Assembly: GCA_932294295.1 (NCBI GenBank) | Contig: OW028582.1 | Location: forward strand, 37,249,204 to 37,313,203 | Origin: Alitta virens | Lineage: Eukaryota; Annelida; Polychaeta; Phyllodocida; Nereididae | Reading direction: 5' to 3' | Length of the DNA stretch: 64,000 nucleotides | Shown here: piece after piece, positions 22,980 to 33,803 of the stretch | Layout: each line of letters starts with the position of its first letter | Position numbering within the stretch: the stretch's first letter is position 1 | Notes under the pieces: model-generated | Seen by the model: only the letters and a program-made list of their open reading frames with translations | Told to the model about the DNA's origin: nothing | The model's database searches: none | Position numbers and translations under genes: made by a program

Positions 22980-24577
22980 GGGCCTTAGAGAGTTCACTGT
23001 GCTCATCTGATTCAGTGCTCTCCTGTCTACCAGATGACTTGTCGGCTCGGTATACGCACTACTCGGACTTACCTCTTTGGAAAAGAGATTCCTTGAAACT
23101 ACCCGGCCCTACGCATACTACAAAGTTAGGGCTAGCGCTCAAGGACAAAGGAGGGTTTGTCTTTAAAGCAAGCGGGGGAATCGAAGCGCTCCCGCCCCAA
23201 GTTCATACCCAACCCCCTGCAAGTCTGTCAGGGCACCTTCAGGCAACACAAGGCCCTGGCGCAAGTCTGAAGGGCGATGTTTCAAGCACAGAGAAACCCC
23301 GAATGACATCAAATGGAACGCATACAACCGCCATGACGGGAAACACCATTCCTCAAGGGGAATCGCTACAATGGCTCGGGACCGACACCCCATCCAGCAC
23401 CACAACGGGGCAGCAGGGTACAACGGCCACCCCTACTGGCACCCCGGCCGGTGGCCATCAGCGCCCTCCTGCTACTACTATACCATCTCACTCACCGCGA
23501 GATTCTCTACCTCTTCTCAATCCGATGGGCCCTGCCGGGATCAACCCTGCCGTGGCTAGCAATCCCTACAGAAGTGAGGCAGGTGCTCGGGCCATATATG
23601 GCAGCCATCCAGGCATGGGGTATGTCGGAACCACCACCAGTGGGTCCTTATCCCCTTACATCTCACCTTTATACAGTCCAAACCCTGTCCCGAACCCTTA
23701 CTACTTACCATACCCCTACACACCCAGCACGAGTTCTTTACTCCAATATTCTGTCGATCACAATAGTCCTTATTCTCACATCTTAGCTCAAATGCAGCAG
23801 CCACTAAGACCGTCATACTTATCAGGGTATAACTTACCCCAAAATTCACCTGGGCCTAGTATACCCCGCCCCTTAACACCCAGCGGGCACCTGGAAACCA
23901 TGAGGAAGTCCCCGAAACAGGAAGACAGGAGGGGGTCACCGAAGGACACGAAAGGACACCACTTATCAGCCACCCCTCTGTCCCACAGGGCCCCAAAACA
24001 CCACAGGGACAGTTCACAGGACACTAAAGACACCTCTTACATGGCCATGTCTTCGTTACACCCTGCTCATTACACAAAACGATCCACTTCCGGTTTGGGG
24101 TCACCAACATCACAGCAACGTCACTACGACGACTCATCATTCGCTCGACCCCATTCGATAAAGCAACACCCTCATTTAAGCGTACACGAGGAACCGTCAA
24201 CAAAACGACAACGGACTACTAGTGGTGCTTCAAGAGGGGATGATACAGGAACAGGAAGTCATGGATTGACAGGAAGTAGTCAGGGCGGAAGTGCTAGCCA
24301 TTCCGGAAGTAGTCAGGGAGCCTCGGCATCGTACTCTAGACCTCCAGTAGACCCCTCCCAGCCTCATTACCCCCCTCATTTCATGAAAGGTTCCATAATT
24401 CAACTCGCGAATGGTGACTTAAAAAGAGTGGAAGACTTGAGAACTGAGGACTTTGTTCACAGTGCCGATATAAGTGAGGACCTCAAAATCGACTCGAGCA
24501 CCGTCGTTCGCATTGACGAAAACATCGAGCGAGGGACCGCCCTCTTGGGGTTTTCTGTCGGGGAGCATAGAGTACAG
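22980..24577 (+). CDS. ATXN1: Ataxin-1 homologue, internal exon (partial CDS)
   Basis: This 1598-base exon supplies two bases of a split codon and 532 full codons, ending in phase 0. Residues 466-532 (from HFMKGSIIQLANGDLKRVED to GEHRVQ) are the N-terminal half of an AXH domain, nearly identical in character to vertebrate ataxin-1. In that family AXH mediates self-association and binding to the repressor Capicua in the nucleus. Upstream is disordered sequence: a Tyr/Pro-rich segment at about residues 220-258, a possible nuclear localisation patch KRQR at 408-411, and Gly/Ser repeats (SGSSQG) at 413-456. No polyglutamine tract is present (longest run QQ), unlike human ATXN1. The exon is clearly more GC-rich than its surroundings. 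Neither start nor stop codon is in it; the rest of AXH must be in a later exon. ATXN1 and ATXN1L cannot be told apart here, since that duplication is a vertebrate event. HBP1 also has an AXH domain, but this exon lacks HBP1-like flanks. Confidence 0.93.
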
Positions 24578-24579
24578 GT
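24578..24579 (+). other. ATXN1: Splice donor inside the AXH domain
   Basis: CAG|GTAAGC is a near-consensus donor placed exactly after the GEHRVQ residues, where the AXH similarity stops. The continued open frame runs another 54 bases to TAG and no longer resembles AXH. Confidence 0.9.
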
Positions 24580-24625
24580 AAGCATTTTATCAAATATTGT
24601 AGATATCTTGGTTCTGATTAGAATA

Positions 24626-24808
24626 CAGTAGAACCTCACAGTTTGGACCACCGTTGGAAATCAATTAAGAAGTCTTAATATATAAACTCATCTTTGTAAT
24701 TCTGGAACTATTTTCTTACATTATAATCACAAAATTTGGACACCTTTATGATCATAAATCGAGGTGGCCTGCATCATGGAAGGTGGTCTTAGTGATAAGG
24801 TTCTAATG
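24626..24808. mobile_element. Pogo/Tigger-like MITE, intact ends
   Basis: CAGTAGAACCTCACAGTTTG at the left and its imperfect reverse complement (GTGATAAGGTTCTAATG) at the right are both flanked by TA (24624-24625 and 24809-24810). The element is 183 bp with no coding capacity. It carries only one or two 17-bp-type units per end (GGACCACC, GGTGGTCTTAG), so it shows the unexpanded form of the family. It starts 49 bp after the donor site. Confidence 0.75.
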
Positions 24809-24810
24809 TA

Positions 24811-25446
24811 CAAATTTATTAATGATAAAGAAAATCCAAAAAATGTTTTGTCAACTGGCTTATGACATTTGTACAAAATACCAGCAGTTGTGGCAAATTA
24901 TTTTTTTGACCACATATGAAGCTACACAGTTTTATTGCAGTGTGACACATAGATATTATCTATGTTACTCATATAGCAATGGGTTTCTTTCAATAGGGAA
25001 ATAGTTTAAAACAAATATTGCTGATGACTACATTTTCAAAATCCAGATTTTTCGTAATATTGGACTCTGACAAAAGTTAATTGAAAATATAGGATAATCC
25101 CTAAAAACTGAAAATGTTGGCATATAACCATTACCCAGTCATTTAGTTGTATCAGTTCGATATAAACAGGCTTTGTTGTATATAGTTCTTACATAAACAT
25201 CTCTACTGTATCAATAGTGCATTTTCATTGCAGCTTAAGCCCCTATTTTTACTCCCTTAATGACAACCACATGTTGAAGCGGTATTTTTTGCTAGGGGTG
25301 TACTTGTGCTCATAATTATAAACATTAGTTCCACGTGAATCACCTAGGCAACCGTTTATACTTTCTTAGAAACTCCATGTTTCGCTTTCTGGGGTTTTTT
25401 TAATACAGACCGGCCATTGTAAAATAAAATTAGTATCTTTCCAATA

Positions 25447-25490
<44 letters not shown>

Positions 25491-26214
25491 CAAAATGTGG
25501 GTATTTATTCGATTTATTAAGTTTTACTATATACTGTTCTTTCCAAAGACCACCGGAGTCTGAATGACACAGGCTTGTATTCAAGGCCCTGCTTCTAATT
25601 GAGTAAAAGCGACATTTTGCGAAGCATTGGATTGTAGATAGACTAATATATGAAAATATGCATTTTCAAGACTTTGATTTTTGTGAATTTTAGTTTATAA
25701 GCAGAGCTGCCCTATCTTTAGTTATAATAAATTTAGTGGTTTATTTGTAAGGTGAACATGTAATGGTTCATTGCACCTCACTATTACAATTACAAATCAC
25801 TATTGTCTTGATATTTTATATTTATGATAATAATAATTTACTTCATTGCAACAAAAGTAGAATATGAACAATATGTAGATAGTTAGATACGAGGTATTGA
25901 GGTACCATTAATTACTGCATCTTTTGTAATGAAAGCATCTATGGTGATAGGGATTGCCAATAATGCAAAGCATGTTGAAAATGTTGATAACATGCCACCA
26001 ACATGTTGCAAACCATACTTGTAATGTTTGATAAATAAGTTCAGTTTGTTTGCAAAACAGCAAGAGCTAGAAGATATTTATAGTAGAAAGAAACCACTTG
26101 CTCACGTTATGTTATGTCAGGTCATAACACCAGTTGTAAACTTCACCCGAACTTTTGCTTCACTCAACCACTGGAGCAACTGCTTGCTTATTGGTTACCA
26201 TGGCTGTTTCTGTA
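24811..26214. other. Intron sequence, (TA)n at 25448-25489
   Basis: No coding exon is recognised. A (TA)n run of about 21 units lies near 25448-25489. The left part of the open frame at 26028-26546 is unremarkable, and its right part is satellite. Confidence 0.5.
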
Positions 26215-26710
26215 CCAGTTGCTGGGTGCATGGGTTTAAAGCCCACTCCCTGCACTGTTTAAGAGTCACATCTCAGTCCCTGTCCCATCACATGGGATGT
26301 ACTCATCATCATCTCATCCATGGTAGTGACTGTGGGTGCATGGGTTCAAAGCACACTCCCTGCACTGTTCATGAGGCACATCTCAGTCCCTGTCCCATCA
26401 CATGGGATGTACTCATCATCATCCCATCCATGGTAGTGACTGTGGGTGCATGGGTTCAAAGCCCACTCCCTGCACTGTTTATGAGCCACATCTCAGTCCC
26501 TGTCCTATCACATGGGATGTACTCATCATCATCTCATCTATGGTAGTGACTGTGGGTGCATGGGTTCACTATTTATGAGCCACATCTCAGATCTATGTCC
26601 CTGTTCCATTACAAGGGATGTACTCATCATCATCTCATCCATGGTAGTGCATGAGTACTTAGGCACAAAACCCACTCCCTGGACGGTTTATGAGCCATAT
26701 CTCAGATAAA
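26215..26710 (+). repeat. 110-bp satellite, inverted relative
   Basis: Four to five units carry GGGTGCATGGGTTCAAAGCC, CACTCCCTGCACTG, CACATCTCAGTCCCTGTC and GGATGTACTCATCATCATC, the reverse complement of the array at 6395-7095. Later units are shortened or diverged. Each full unit includes a B-box-like GGTTCAAAGCC. The long open frames across it are satellite translations. Confidence 0.88.
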
Positions 26711-27164
26711 TTGTAACACCATATTCTGCAATGTTAGGTTTAACTGGATAAATTTATTTGCAATTTATAAAATGTTTCACATTTTTCAAATAATGATTCT
26801 GACATTTTCACTTCATCTTGGGAGTTTAAGATTACACCGATTTTTCATGGCATTGAGTGACCAAAGAGTAATAATAGATTATACAGCTTGAAGGGAATGC
26901 TAGGATAAGTAATTTGACCTTGACCAAGGTCACCTGGGTCATGTGGAGGTCACATGATGTGCCATGTGTTGGTGACATGGGCATCAGATGTGCCATGCTG
27001 CAAGAGAACATGTGATTGTCAAATTGACTGACTGACTAACTGACTGAAAACTTTTTATTATCAGACCTAGTATCTTTTGCTTGTTAGACATTTACCAGCC
27101 CATAAAACACACCCCATAATAAGTCCATGATTCAAGGTCCCATTCTGAAGACTTTCATGCCAGT
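26711..27164. other. Intron sequence with AGGTCA cluster
   Basis: At 26915-26952 there are TGACCT, an everted TGACCA-AGGTCA (26921-26932) and a further AGGTCA (26947-26952), the half-site of many nuclear receptors. A short (GACT)n lies at about 27025-27045. No gene is seen. Confidence 0.4.
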
Positions 27165-27455
27165 GGTCTAGTGTATTTATGTGTTTGCCTGTAAATCATG
27201 AGGTTGCAGGTTCGAATCTCACCTTGACACTTATGAGTTGGGCAGTTCTTCCAGCAGCCACTGCCTCACCCTACCAAAATACAACGGGTACTTGGCAATG
27301 GGCAATTACAGTGATGGCACTGGTGTGAGCTGTTAAGCCCCTGCGGTTAACCCCGTTTTGTGTTTAATGCTAAATACTCCCTTGGGAGTTGAGAAAGACT
27401 CAGGATTGGCCTGTCAAAATGGTAAATACCAAGTCGAATATGTTTCACCATATTG
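27165..27455 (+). mobile_element. Second SINE family, tRNA-headed
   Basis: The tRNA-like head has AGTGGTCTAGTG and a good B box GGTTCGAATCTC. The body differs from the main SINE: GGGTACTTGGCAATGGGCAA, CTCCCTTGGGAGTTGAGAAA and GACTCAGGATTGGCCTG. The same body recurs at 28390-28670. Classification beyond tRNA-derived SINE is not possible by eye. Confidence 0.6.
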
Positions 27456-28204
27456 GGGCTTACTCTTAACCCTGTAAAAACTTTCTCAGAAGAACTGGAC
27501 AACAATTATCTTCAGTGAAATAATAATAAAAATAATAATAAAAAAAATATATATATATATATTTACATTTGCAAGATATATATTCACCCAAGTCTAAAAG
27601 CAGACCCTCAGGATTCTTGCTCCCCCGAATTCCCCAAGACCCTCTTCTGCGTAGAGGCCTAATCCAGGGTCCTGCGTCAATACTGCGTTCACCCACTCAA
27701 AAAATTTACATTCACGATACCTTCACTTATAGTTATGAATAAACCATACCGGAGTTCATATTATGTTGTTTAACCATTATACATGTTGTTTATGAATATT
27801 TCTTGTCCTTTCCCAGAAAAAAAAAAGAAGTATTCCATCGCTTTGCCAAAGAGGTCACAGAGGTCACTGAGGTCAAAAGAGTTTTTCATAATCTTCATTC
27901 AGTACAAGTGTCCTTGGATTAGCTTATTTGACTGGTATACTGTATGTGACAAAATAGAATTTGTACTTTTTGACAGCATACTTGTAATTTGGGGTCTGTG
28001 GGTTAAACTGAGGCAAGAGTTTGACACCAACTGAATCACAATTTGTAGTGTTCCGTTTTTACCTGACAATTCAATTAATTAAACGGTGTCAAATAATTAA
28101 AACTGCTGTAGGCTATGACGTAATTTGTGGTATATGGCTTCCTATGAGTCTAACCACTTCCTCTAAGATTGTCTCCAAGACACTTCAATTTAACAATTGT
28201 ATTT
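27456..28204. other. Intron sequence with TA/AAT repeats and a triple AGGTCA
   Basis: 27523-27562 is an AAT/TA-rich low-complexity run. AGGTCA occurs at 27852, 27861 and 27870 with three-base spacers. Open frames at 27783-28034 and 28021-28224 have no recognised motif. Confidence 0.45.
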
Positions 28205-28368
28205 TATTGTGTCAATGCTATTGATCTGAAGCTTAGCCGCTTATTTGACTAGCTGAAGGCAGACATAATGATGCGATGATAATAGTTGGAAGTCCACACC
28301 ATGTCACACCTTAACCACATGGTGGGGTCTTTTACTTGCCTCAGTGTAGACACCGAGTACAAGACACA
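28205..28368 (-). mobile_element. SINE body, minus strand
   Basis: ATTGATCTGAAGCTTAGCCG, GCAGACATAATGATGCGATG, GTCCACACCATGTCACACCT and GTGGGGTCTTTTACTTGCCT give the reverse-complement body. The head is missing at its right end. Confidence 0.68.
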
Positions 28369-28389
28369 AACGTTTCTTGTCCCATAAAT

Positions 28390-28672
28390 TTTATTGAGAG
28401 GGCCCTGTACCATTACTGGACCTCGGGATCTATGGATGTGCTAACCAATGCTTTGTCAATCCCAGCCACGGCATGGAGGAACTGAGCAGATCCTCCTTGA
28501 ACCAATGCTTCACTCCACCCAGGTGTGAATGGGTACTTGCTATAGGCAGTGATGGTGATTGTAGAGTGCATTGACCCTAAGTGCGCCTTAACGGCTGCAG
28601 GTTGGGTGTATACTCCCCGGGGAGTTGAGAAAGACTCATGCTTGAACATGCCTGCCAAGGGTGTAAATTGGG
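28390..28672 (+). mobile_element. Second SINE family, body copy
   Basis: It shares GGGTACTTGCTATAGGCAGT, GATGGTGATTGTAGAG and CCGGGGAGTTGAGAAAGACT with the 27165-27455 element in the same order. The head is not clearly tRNA-like. The minus-strand frame at 28413-28658 is its shadow. Confidence 0.55.
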
Positions 28673-28851
28673 ATGTCGGCAGAGCTCAATATACACCTTC
28701 AATGTGATGGGACCTGGTATGAAGTATGCAGTAATCGCCAGTTCAACAACCAAGGTATCTCTGAGTCGCAGTTATTTCTGTGTAAAACCTCCGGACTATA
28801 TTTAGATAATTATTATGCCATACAATATGTATCAATAACTTTTTATTCATT

Positions 28852-28910
28852 TGACGTCATGTCACAATAAAAACGCTGGGATGTTCCAAATGTATTCCAT
28901 GGTGACGTCA
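28852..28910. promoter_or_regulatory. Third pair of TGACGTCA octamers
   Basis: TGACGTCA is at 28852-28859 and 28903-28910, separated by 43 bases. The second sits in GGTGACGTCACAATCGGGCC, close to the GGTGACGTCATAATCGATC context at 17222. Confidence 0.35.
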
Positions 28911-29111
28911 CAATCGGGCCTGAGGCAAAGTTACCGGGAATTGCACAACATACAAACAATAGATATGCACAAGGTGACTGTCAGGACGCGGTGACCTTGT
29001 AGTGCAGCAGTTGGGGACTGTTAAGGACTGTTTGTGTACAACTGGTGCAGTCACTGAGTACTAATTGCATTGTGCCATGATGCTTAAGTATAAACAGTGT
29101 TCTGAGAGCAA

Positions 29112-29290
29112 TAATTCCTTGGTCTAACTAGCCAGAGTTTGCTTGACAAGCTTCAAGGGTGTAAGTTCGAACCCCGCCATAGCACGGGGGAGCTGAATAT
29201 CACCCCTATGTGGGTAATTCTGTGTGCATAGCTCAAGTGAGAGATTTTCATGATATTGTGAATGTCACCTACTTTTCAAATAAAGATCCA
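29112..29290 (+). mobile_element. tRNA-like head with unknown body
   Basis: TTGGTCTAACTAGCC resembles an A box and GTTCGAACCCCGCC is a good B box 50 bases later. The following sequence matches neither SINE family and ends near AAATAAAGATCC. It is perhaps a third, decayed SINE type. Confidence 0.4.
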
Positions 29291-30020
29291 CTAGAACCTT
29301 CATCTTTGAGACACCTCATTTGTTAGGCTTTCGTGAGGTCAGAAATGATTAGACCATTCAGGTTTGGTCCCATCTATATAATTTTCCAAGGCCTTTTGAT
29401 GATTATTAAAAGTTGCAAGATATTCTGTATTATCGCTCGAAGTTATGGTAGCTAATGTGCAAGTTTCGACTAGGAAGTGAATTGCATAACTGTCGAGAGA
29501 GGGCACTGCAGTTGGGCTGCATCCAAGGAGTTGGCCAACAAAATGTCACTTTGACGGTGCCACGTGTTCTGGCTGACGTTTGATTGACGTTTGGCGGCCA
29601 TTTTGGCCAGCCTCGGTTTCAAGCGGGCACAAAATCAAAAATACAGAACAGTAGAAGGTCTAGCTGGTGCTTTTGTTGGGGTAGCTGACTTGTATTATGT
29701 TTTGGAGACCTTTGTTTATGATAAACAAGTTGTCACAAAGGAAGGCTATGCTAAGTGGCGAACATACTAAGGATAGTAAGAAAAACTACAGTGTAGGTCG
29801 ACTATCAAAAGTTTATGATGGTTTATTCAGAGTAATTTACAATTTAGTTCAGATTTCTTTTTTAGAAAATAATTGTTAGGGTATAACAAATTCGAAGTCC
29901 TGCCAATCTTGAGTCTTTCTCAATTTCTTGAGCATTTTTGTTATTTGACTACCAAAGTTCCCAATAGTCAAATTCAACGTAATGTTATTGAAATATTTCA
30001 TTGATATTCATTCCCTAATA
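29291..30020. other. Intron sequence, nothing recognised
   Basis: About 29460-29640 is less AT-rich, with GTTTGGCGGCCATTTTGGCC, but no frame or known element is recognised. Confidence 0.45.
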
Positions 30021-30023
30021 CTA

Positions 30024-30150
30024 CATGGCCAAATGTGCCACGTGCGTTTTCCATGGAAAACGCATGGTTTTTGCCTCATTATAACTAAAAACCATGTTTT
30101 CCATGCGTTTATCCTTCTCATGGAAAACGCACGTGGCACAATTGGCCATG
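30024..30150. mobile_element. Palindromic TA-flanked MITE, copy 2
   Basis: A 127-bp palindrome starts CATGGCCAAATGTGCCACG and ends CGTGGCACAATTGGCCATG, with TA on both sides (30022-30023 and 30151-30152). It is the shortest copy, with a central deletion in the loop or inner arm. Confidence 0.85.
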
Positions 30151-30194
30151 TATGGGTTACTGTTACAAGTAATGAAATAGTCTGGCTTGAAGTT

Positions 30195-30272
30195 TCAAGT
30201 TTGATTTGGCTTTGAACCCAGAACCTTCTTTGCAAAACATAACACATTAACCACTGAGCCAAAGAAACAGTT
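30195..30272 (-). pseudogene. tRNA-like sequence, minus strand
   Basis: On the minus strand, TTTGGCTCAGTGGTTAATGT (A box) and GGTTCTGGGTTCAAAGCC (B box) lie about 45 bases apart, as in a tRNA-derived SINE head. Acceptor-stem pairing is not evident, so it is not called a tRNA gene. Confidence 0.5.
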
Positions 30273-30839
30273 CTTGTAGCCAGTCCTATGGAATTGAGGT
30301 TGCAAGGTGGCCCATGTTAAGAGTCAAATTGATTTAGTTCTTTCATCCATTTTGCATTTAATAACTTCCATAAGTCAACAGTTAGCTAAAGATGTTTCTG
30401 ATTTTTTGAGGCGACTAGCTCCAAGTAGCATTGACATTTTGGGGTGAATTCGAACATTTCGTGTTGTCAGTATTCATTGCAAAAGTAACACTTAGAAAGT
30501 GCACCTAGGTAGTTGGTGAGATAGACTAACAGTTAGTCAGAGATCCAGTTGTGTTGACAAACAAAGACAGCTGTAGGATCCACCATCTGCCTGCAATGTG
30601 CACCAACTTGAAATTGAGCAACCTGCGATCTGAAACTTTTCGGGTATCGATATAAAATTTTAATAAAAACATAATATATGTAAAGAATGGGGAGGGTTTT
30701 CATATCACAATCGATGTCAACACAACAGGCGTATTATTTTTGACCTCACTATGTAAAGGATTTTGTTCGGGTTTCGTTATATAAGGATTGTTACAACATA
30801 CTCCTCTGAAATAGCTGCCTGCTGAAGGTTAAAATTAAT
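30273..30839. other. Intron sequence, nothing recognised
   Basis: No gene, RNA or repeat is recognised. Confidence 0.45.
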
Positions 30840-30962
30840 GGATTGCTACAAACAATATTAAGACCACATTGCAATTAGTATGCCTTAATTTATCTTTATA
30901 CTATTTAGACCACCTCACAATTGCAACCAATAATCTACTGGTCTTAATGGTGAGATGATCAT
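30840..30962. repeat. TIR-family copy, diverged
   Basis: AATATTAAGACCACATTGCA and TTTAGACCACCTCACAATTG face CTGGTCTTAATGGTGAGATG. Confidence 0.5.
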
Positions 30963-30967
30963 TATCA

Positions 30968-31142
30968 TGATCCATTCATGTACCTGGTGTCTATGCTGAG
31001 GCAGGTAAAAGTCCCCACCCATGAGGTAAATGTGTAACATGGTGTGGACTCCAAGCCTTATCATCTCATCATTACATCTGCCCCTGGCAGCTGGTCATAC
31101 AAGCTGACTGAACTTCAGACCCAGCAGCATCGTCAGACATTA
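30968..31142 (+). mobile_element. SINE body, + strand
   Basis: TACCTGGTGTCTATGCTGAG, CCACCCATGAGGTAAATGTG, GTGTGGACTCCAAGCCTTAT, CATTACATCTGCCCCTGGCA and CCCAGCAGCATCGTCAGACA. It is close to the family consensus, without the tRNA head. Confidence 0.72.
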
Positions 31143-31189
31143 AGTGCTGTTCGAAGTCAGTTTGGTCCAATTTAGTGGTCTCATGGTAA

Positions 31190-31272
31190 CTTAATCTTGA
31201 TAGGTATCTGGTCTTAATAGTGAAGTGGTTTTTAAGGGGAGATTTCATTGTAGTGAGGTTTCACTGCAGGCG
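31190..31272. repeat. TIR-family right ends
   Basis: GGTCTTAATAGTGAAGTGGT, then GGGGAGATTTCATTGTAGTG and GAGGTTTCACTGCAGG. Two successive right termini suggest insertion beside an older copy. Confidence 0.5.
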
Positions 31273-31697
31273 TTTTTAAATAGCTACTTTTGCGCAGGTG
31301 TCGAAATTGCTGGGCAAATGAACGGAGCATTGGTTGAGAGGGGCAGACACCAGACAAGGAGGGGGGAAAGGGGAAAAAAGTAGAAAAGAAACACCCCCTG
31401 CTCCCACCCTGCTGCTGCTGCTGCTTCTGCAGACACTAGTTGCATCATCCTTGACTTGTGTAGGTGATCTACTTAACTTAGGATGCTAGGTGCCAGATAG
31501 TCAGTTGTGGCTTTCAGGACAGCGCAATCTGTCTTAATTATGTTAAGTCGCACAGTATATAACTGTAATATTTTTAACACGATTAGTCTCTGAGACAGCC
31601 TGACAAATGGGATGGGATGATACATACTGACTGACAGACATACAGACAGCTAGACAGCCTCCCCAAGGCCCAAACAGCAAGATATAGGGACATTGCA

Positions 31698-31751
31698 ACA
31701 GTCAGTCAGTCAATCAGTCAGTCAGCACGTCAGTCAGTCAGTCAGTCAGTC

Positions 31752-31844
<93 letters not shown>

Positions 31845-31846
31845 CA
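31698..31846 (+). repeat. (CAGT)n then (GATA)n microsatellite
   Basis: CAGT units run to about 31752 and switch cleanly to about 23 GATA units. Confidence 0.95.
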
Positions 31847-33236
31847 ATAAAGATGTAGGTGGTATACATATGTTTTATAAAGACTGTTTTCACAGGTGTA
31901 TGGAGAAGCTTGAGACTGGCTGTCTAGTCTTTTTCTTTTTTTGATATTTTGGTCATTTTTGTGTTTCGTGGGGTTTACATTTAACAGCGGAAGCTGCTAG
32001 TGTCTGCAGGGGTAAGGTTTGGATCTCTTTACTTCTAGAATGTAGTGAGATCGGGCAGACTGTTTTTTATTAGTTACACCTGGACTAAAAAGTCGGATCT
32101 TAGGTTTTTGATAAGGGTAAACTTTTACCTGATGGTCTACAGAGGAACAGGCTGAAACTGGGATGGGGTAGAGAGAGAGGGGGTAAATACGCCTTCTGAA
32201 CACAGGTGGGTTGCCCACTAGGGTAGCTGGGGTACACAAAAACTGTAAACAGCGCCCATGCAGCTGCCTGGTGGGGATCAGTGGTTGCCAGGCGAGAATG
32301 CAACTGATCATGTCAAAATGAATCAACTGGAAATCTCCCTATTGGTACCCTCAATTGAAACCCCATAGAAATATCTGAGTGGTCCTAGTATCGAGGTGGT
32401 TTGTTTTGATACTCAGAAAGGTGGTTTTAAAATCTTAATATTGGGTGGTTGCAATTTTGGGATTCTATTCTGCACTATTTTGTCAATTGCAATTGAAGTT
32501 TAATGATAGCTTAATATTTAGAGCTGAGTAGCATTGTTTTCAATTTGAAGTTCTGAGATAAAATGATCGATTAACTGATTGGTAGCTGATTGATTTAAAG
32601 TTGCGTGTTTCCAAGGTCATATTCCAAGGTCATGCTAAATATGAGAATGGCTTTTATTTTATACCCGGCTTCTAATCAAGAAAATACACTATCTTTTGCA
32701 CTGGCTGTCTGTAACTGTCTTTATCTCTCTGTGTGTCTGTCCGTCTCTTTATTAGCCCACATGCAGCTGCGATCATCATTTGTTACAGCTCGTTGATACG
32801 ACATGTTCCCAAAAGACTTCATAATGTATATACCGCAGTACATGTAAATTTTGCATGTATGTTCAAGTGCCAGCAAAATTCCTGGGCATCTTTGGGGGTG
32901 AATAAGTTACTACACCACACCCCTATCCGTTTCTTTTTGTTGTCAAAAAACTTAAACTGCTTTTTTGCCTACTTTTTGTACTCTTTACATACTTTTCACT
33001 GAGTTTTTGGATCCTTTTTTTACTTCCACATAAAAGTTGGAATACAAGTTGCTGAAAGTAATGCATGAATCATGCTATACCAGAAGTAGCAACTAGGGAT
33101 GGGTAGGATGCATGGTAATATTGACATGCGGGTAGTAATATCCATCAATGCGGGTAGTAAAAATGGTGGAGAAGCGTATGCTGGTTGGAACACAACTAAA
33201 AGGGTGTTGATAGTATATAGCTTTTATTGACACTTT
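31847..33236. other. Intron sequence, one TIR fragment
   Basis: GTCCTAGTATCGAGGTGGTT near 32383-32402 is a right end of the 17-bp/TIR family. Other open frames here lack recognisable motifs. A TCTGTCTGTAACTGTC stretch is near 32703-32745. Confidence 0.45.
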
Positions 33237-33296
33237 TTAGTAGTAGTAGTAGTAGTAGTAGTAGAAGTATTATTATTAGTAGTAGTAGTAGTAGTG

Positions 33297-33330
<34 letters not shown>

Positions 33331-33429
33331 AAGTATTAGTAGTAGTAGTAGTAGTAGTAGAAGTATTAGTAGTAGTAGTAGTAGTAGTAGAAGTATTAGT
33401 AGTAGCAGTAGTAGTAGTAGTAGAAGTAT

Positions 33430-33465
<36 letters not shown>

Positions 33466-33546
33466 AAGTATTAGTATTAGTATTAGTAGTAGCAGTAGTA
33501 GTAGTAGTAGTAGTAGTAGTAGCAGTAGTAGTAGTAGTAGAAGTAT

Positions 33547-33591
<45 letters not shown>

Positions 33592-33765
33592 AAGTATTAG
33601 TATTAGTATTAGTAGTAGCAGTAGTAGTAGTAGTAGTAGTAGTAGAAGTAGTAGTAGTAGCAGTAGTAGTAGTAGTAGAAGTATTAGAAGTAGTAGTAGC
33701 AGTAGTAGTAGTAGTAGTAGTAGTAGAAGTATTAGTAGTAGCAGTAGTAGTAGTAGTAGAAGTAT

Positions 33766-33803
<38 letters not shown>

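Noticed and set aside
23163..24033. Minus-strand and off-frame open frames within the ataxin-1 exon
   Set aside because: They are shadows of the real + frame, which alone carries AXH similarity.
26028..26546. 172-codon open frame with repeated CGCMGSKHTP-like segments
   Set aside because: The repeated protein segments are the 110-bp satellite translated. The same segments appear in the inverted array at 6331-6677.
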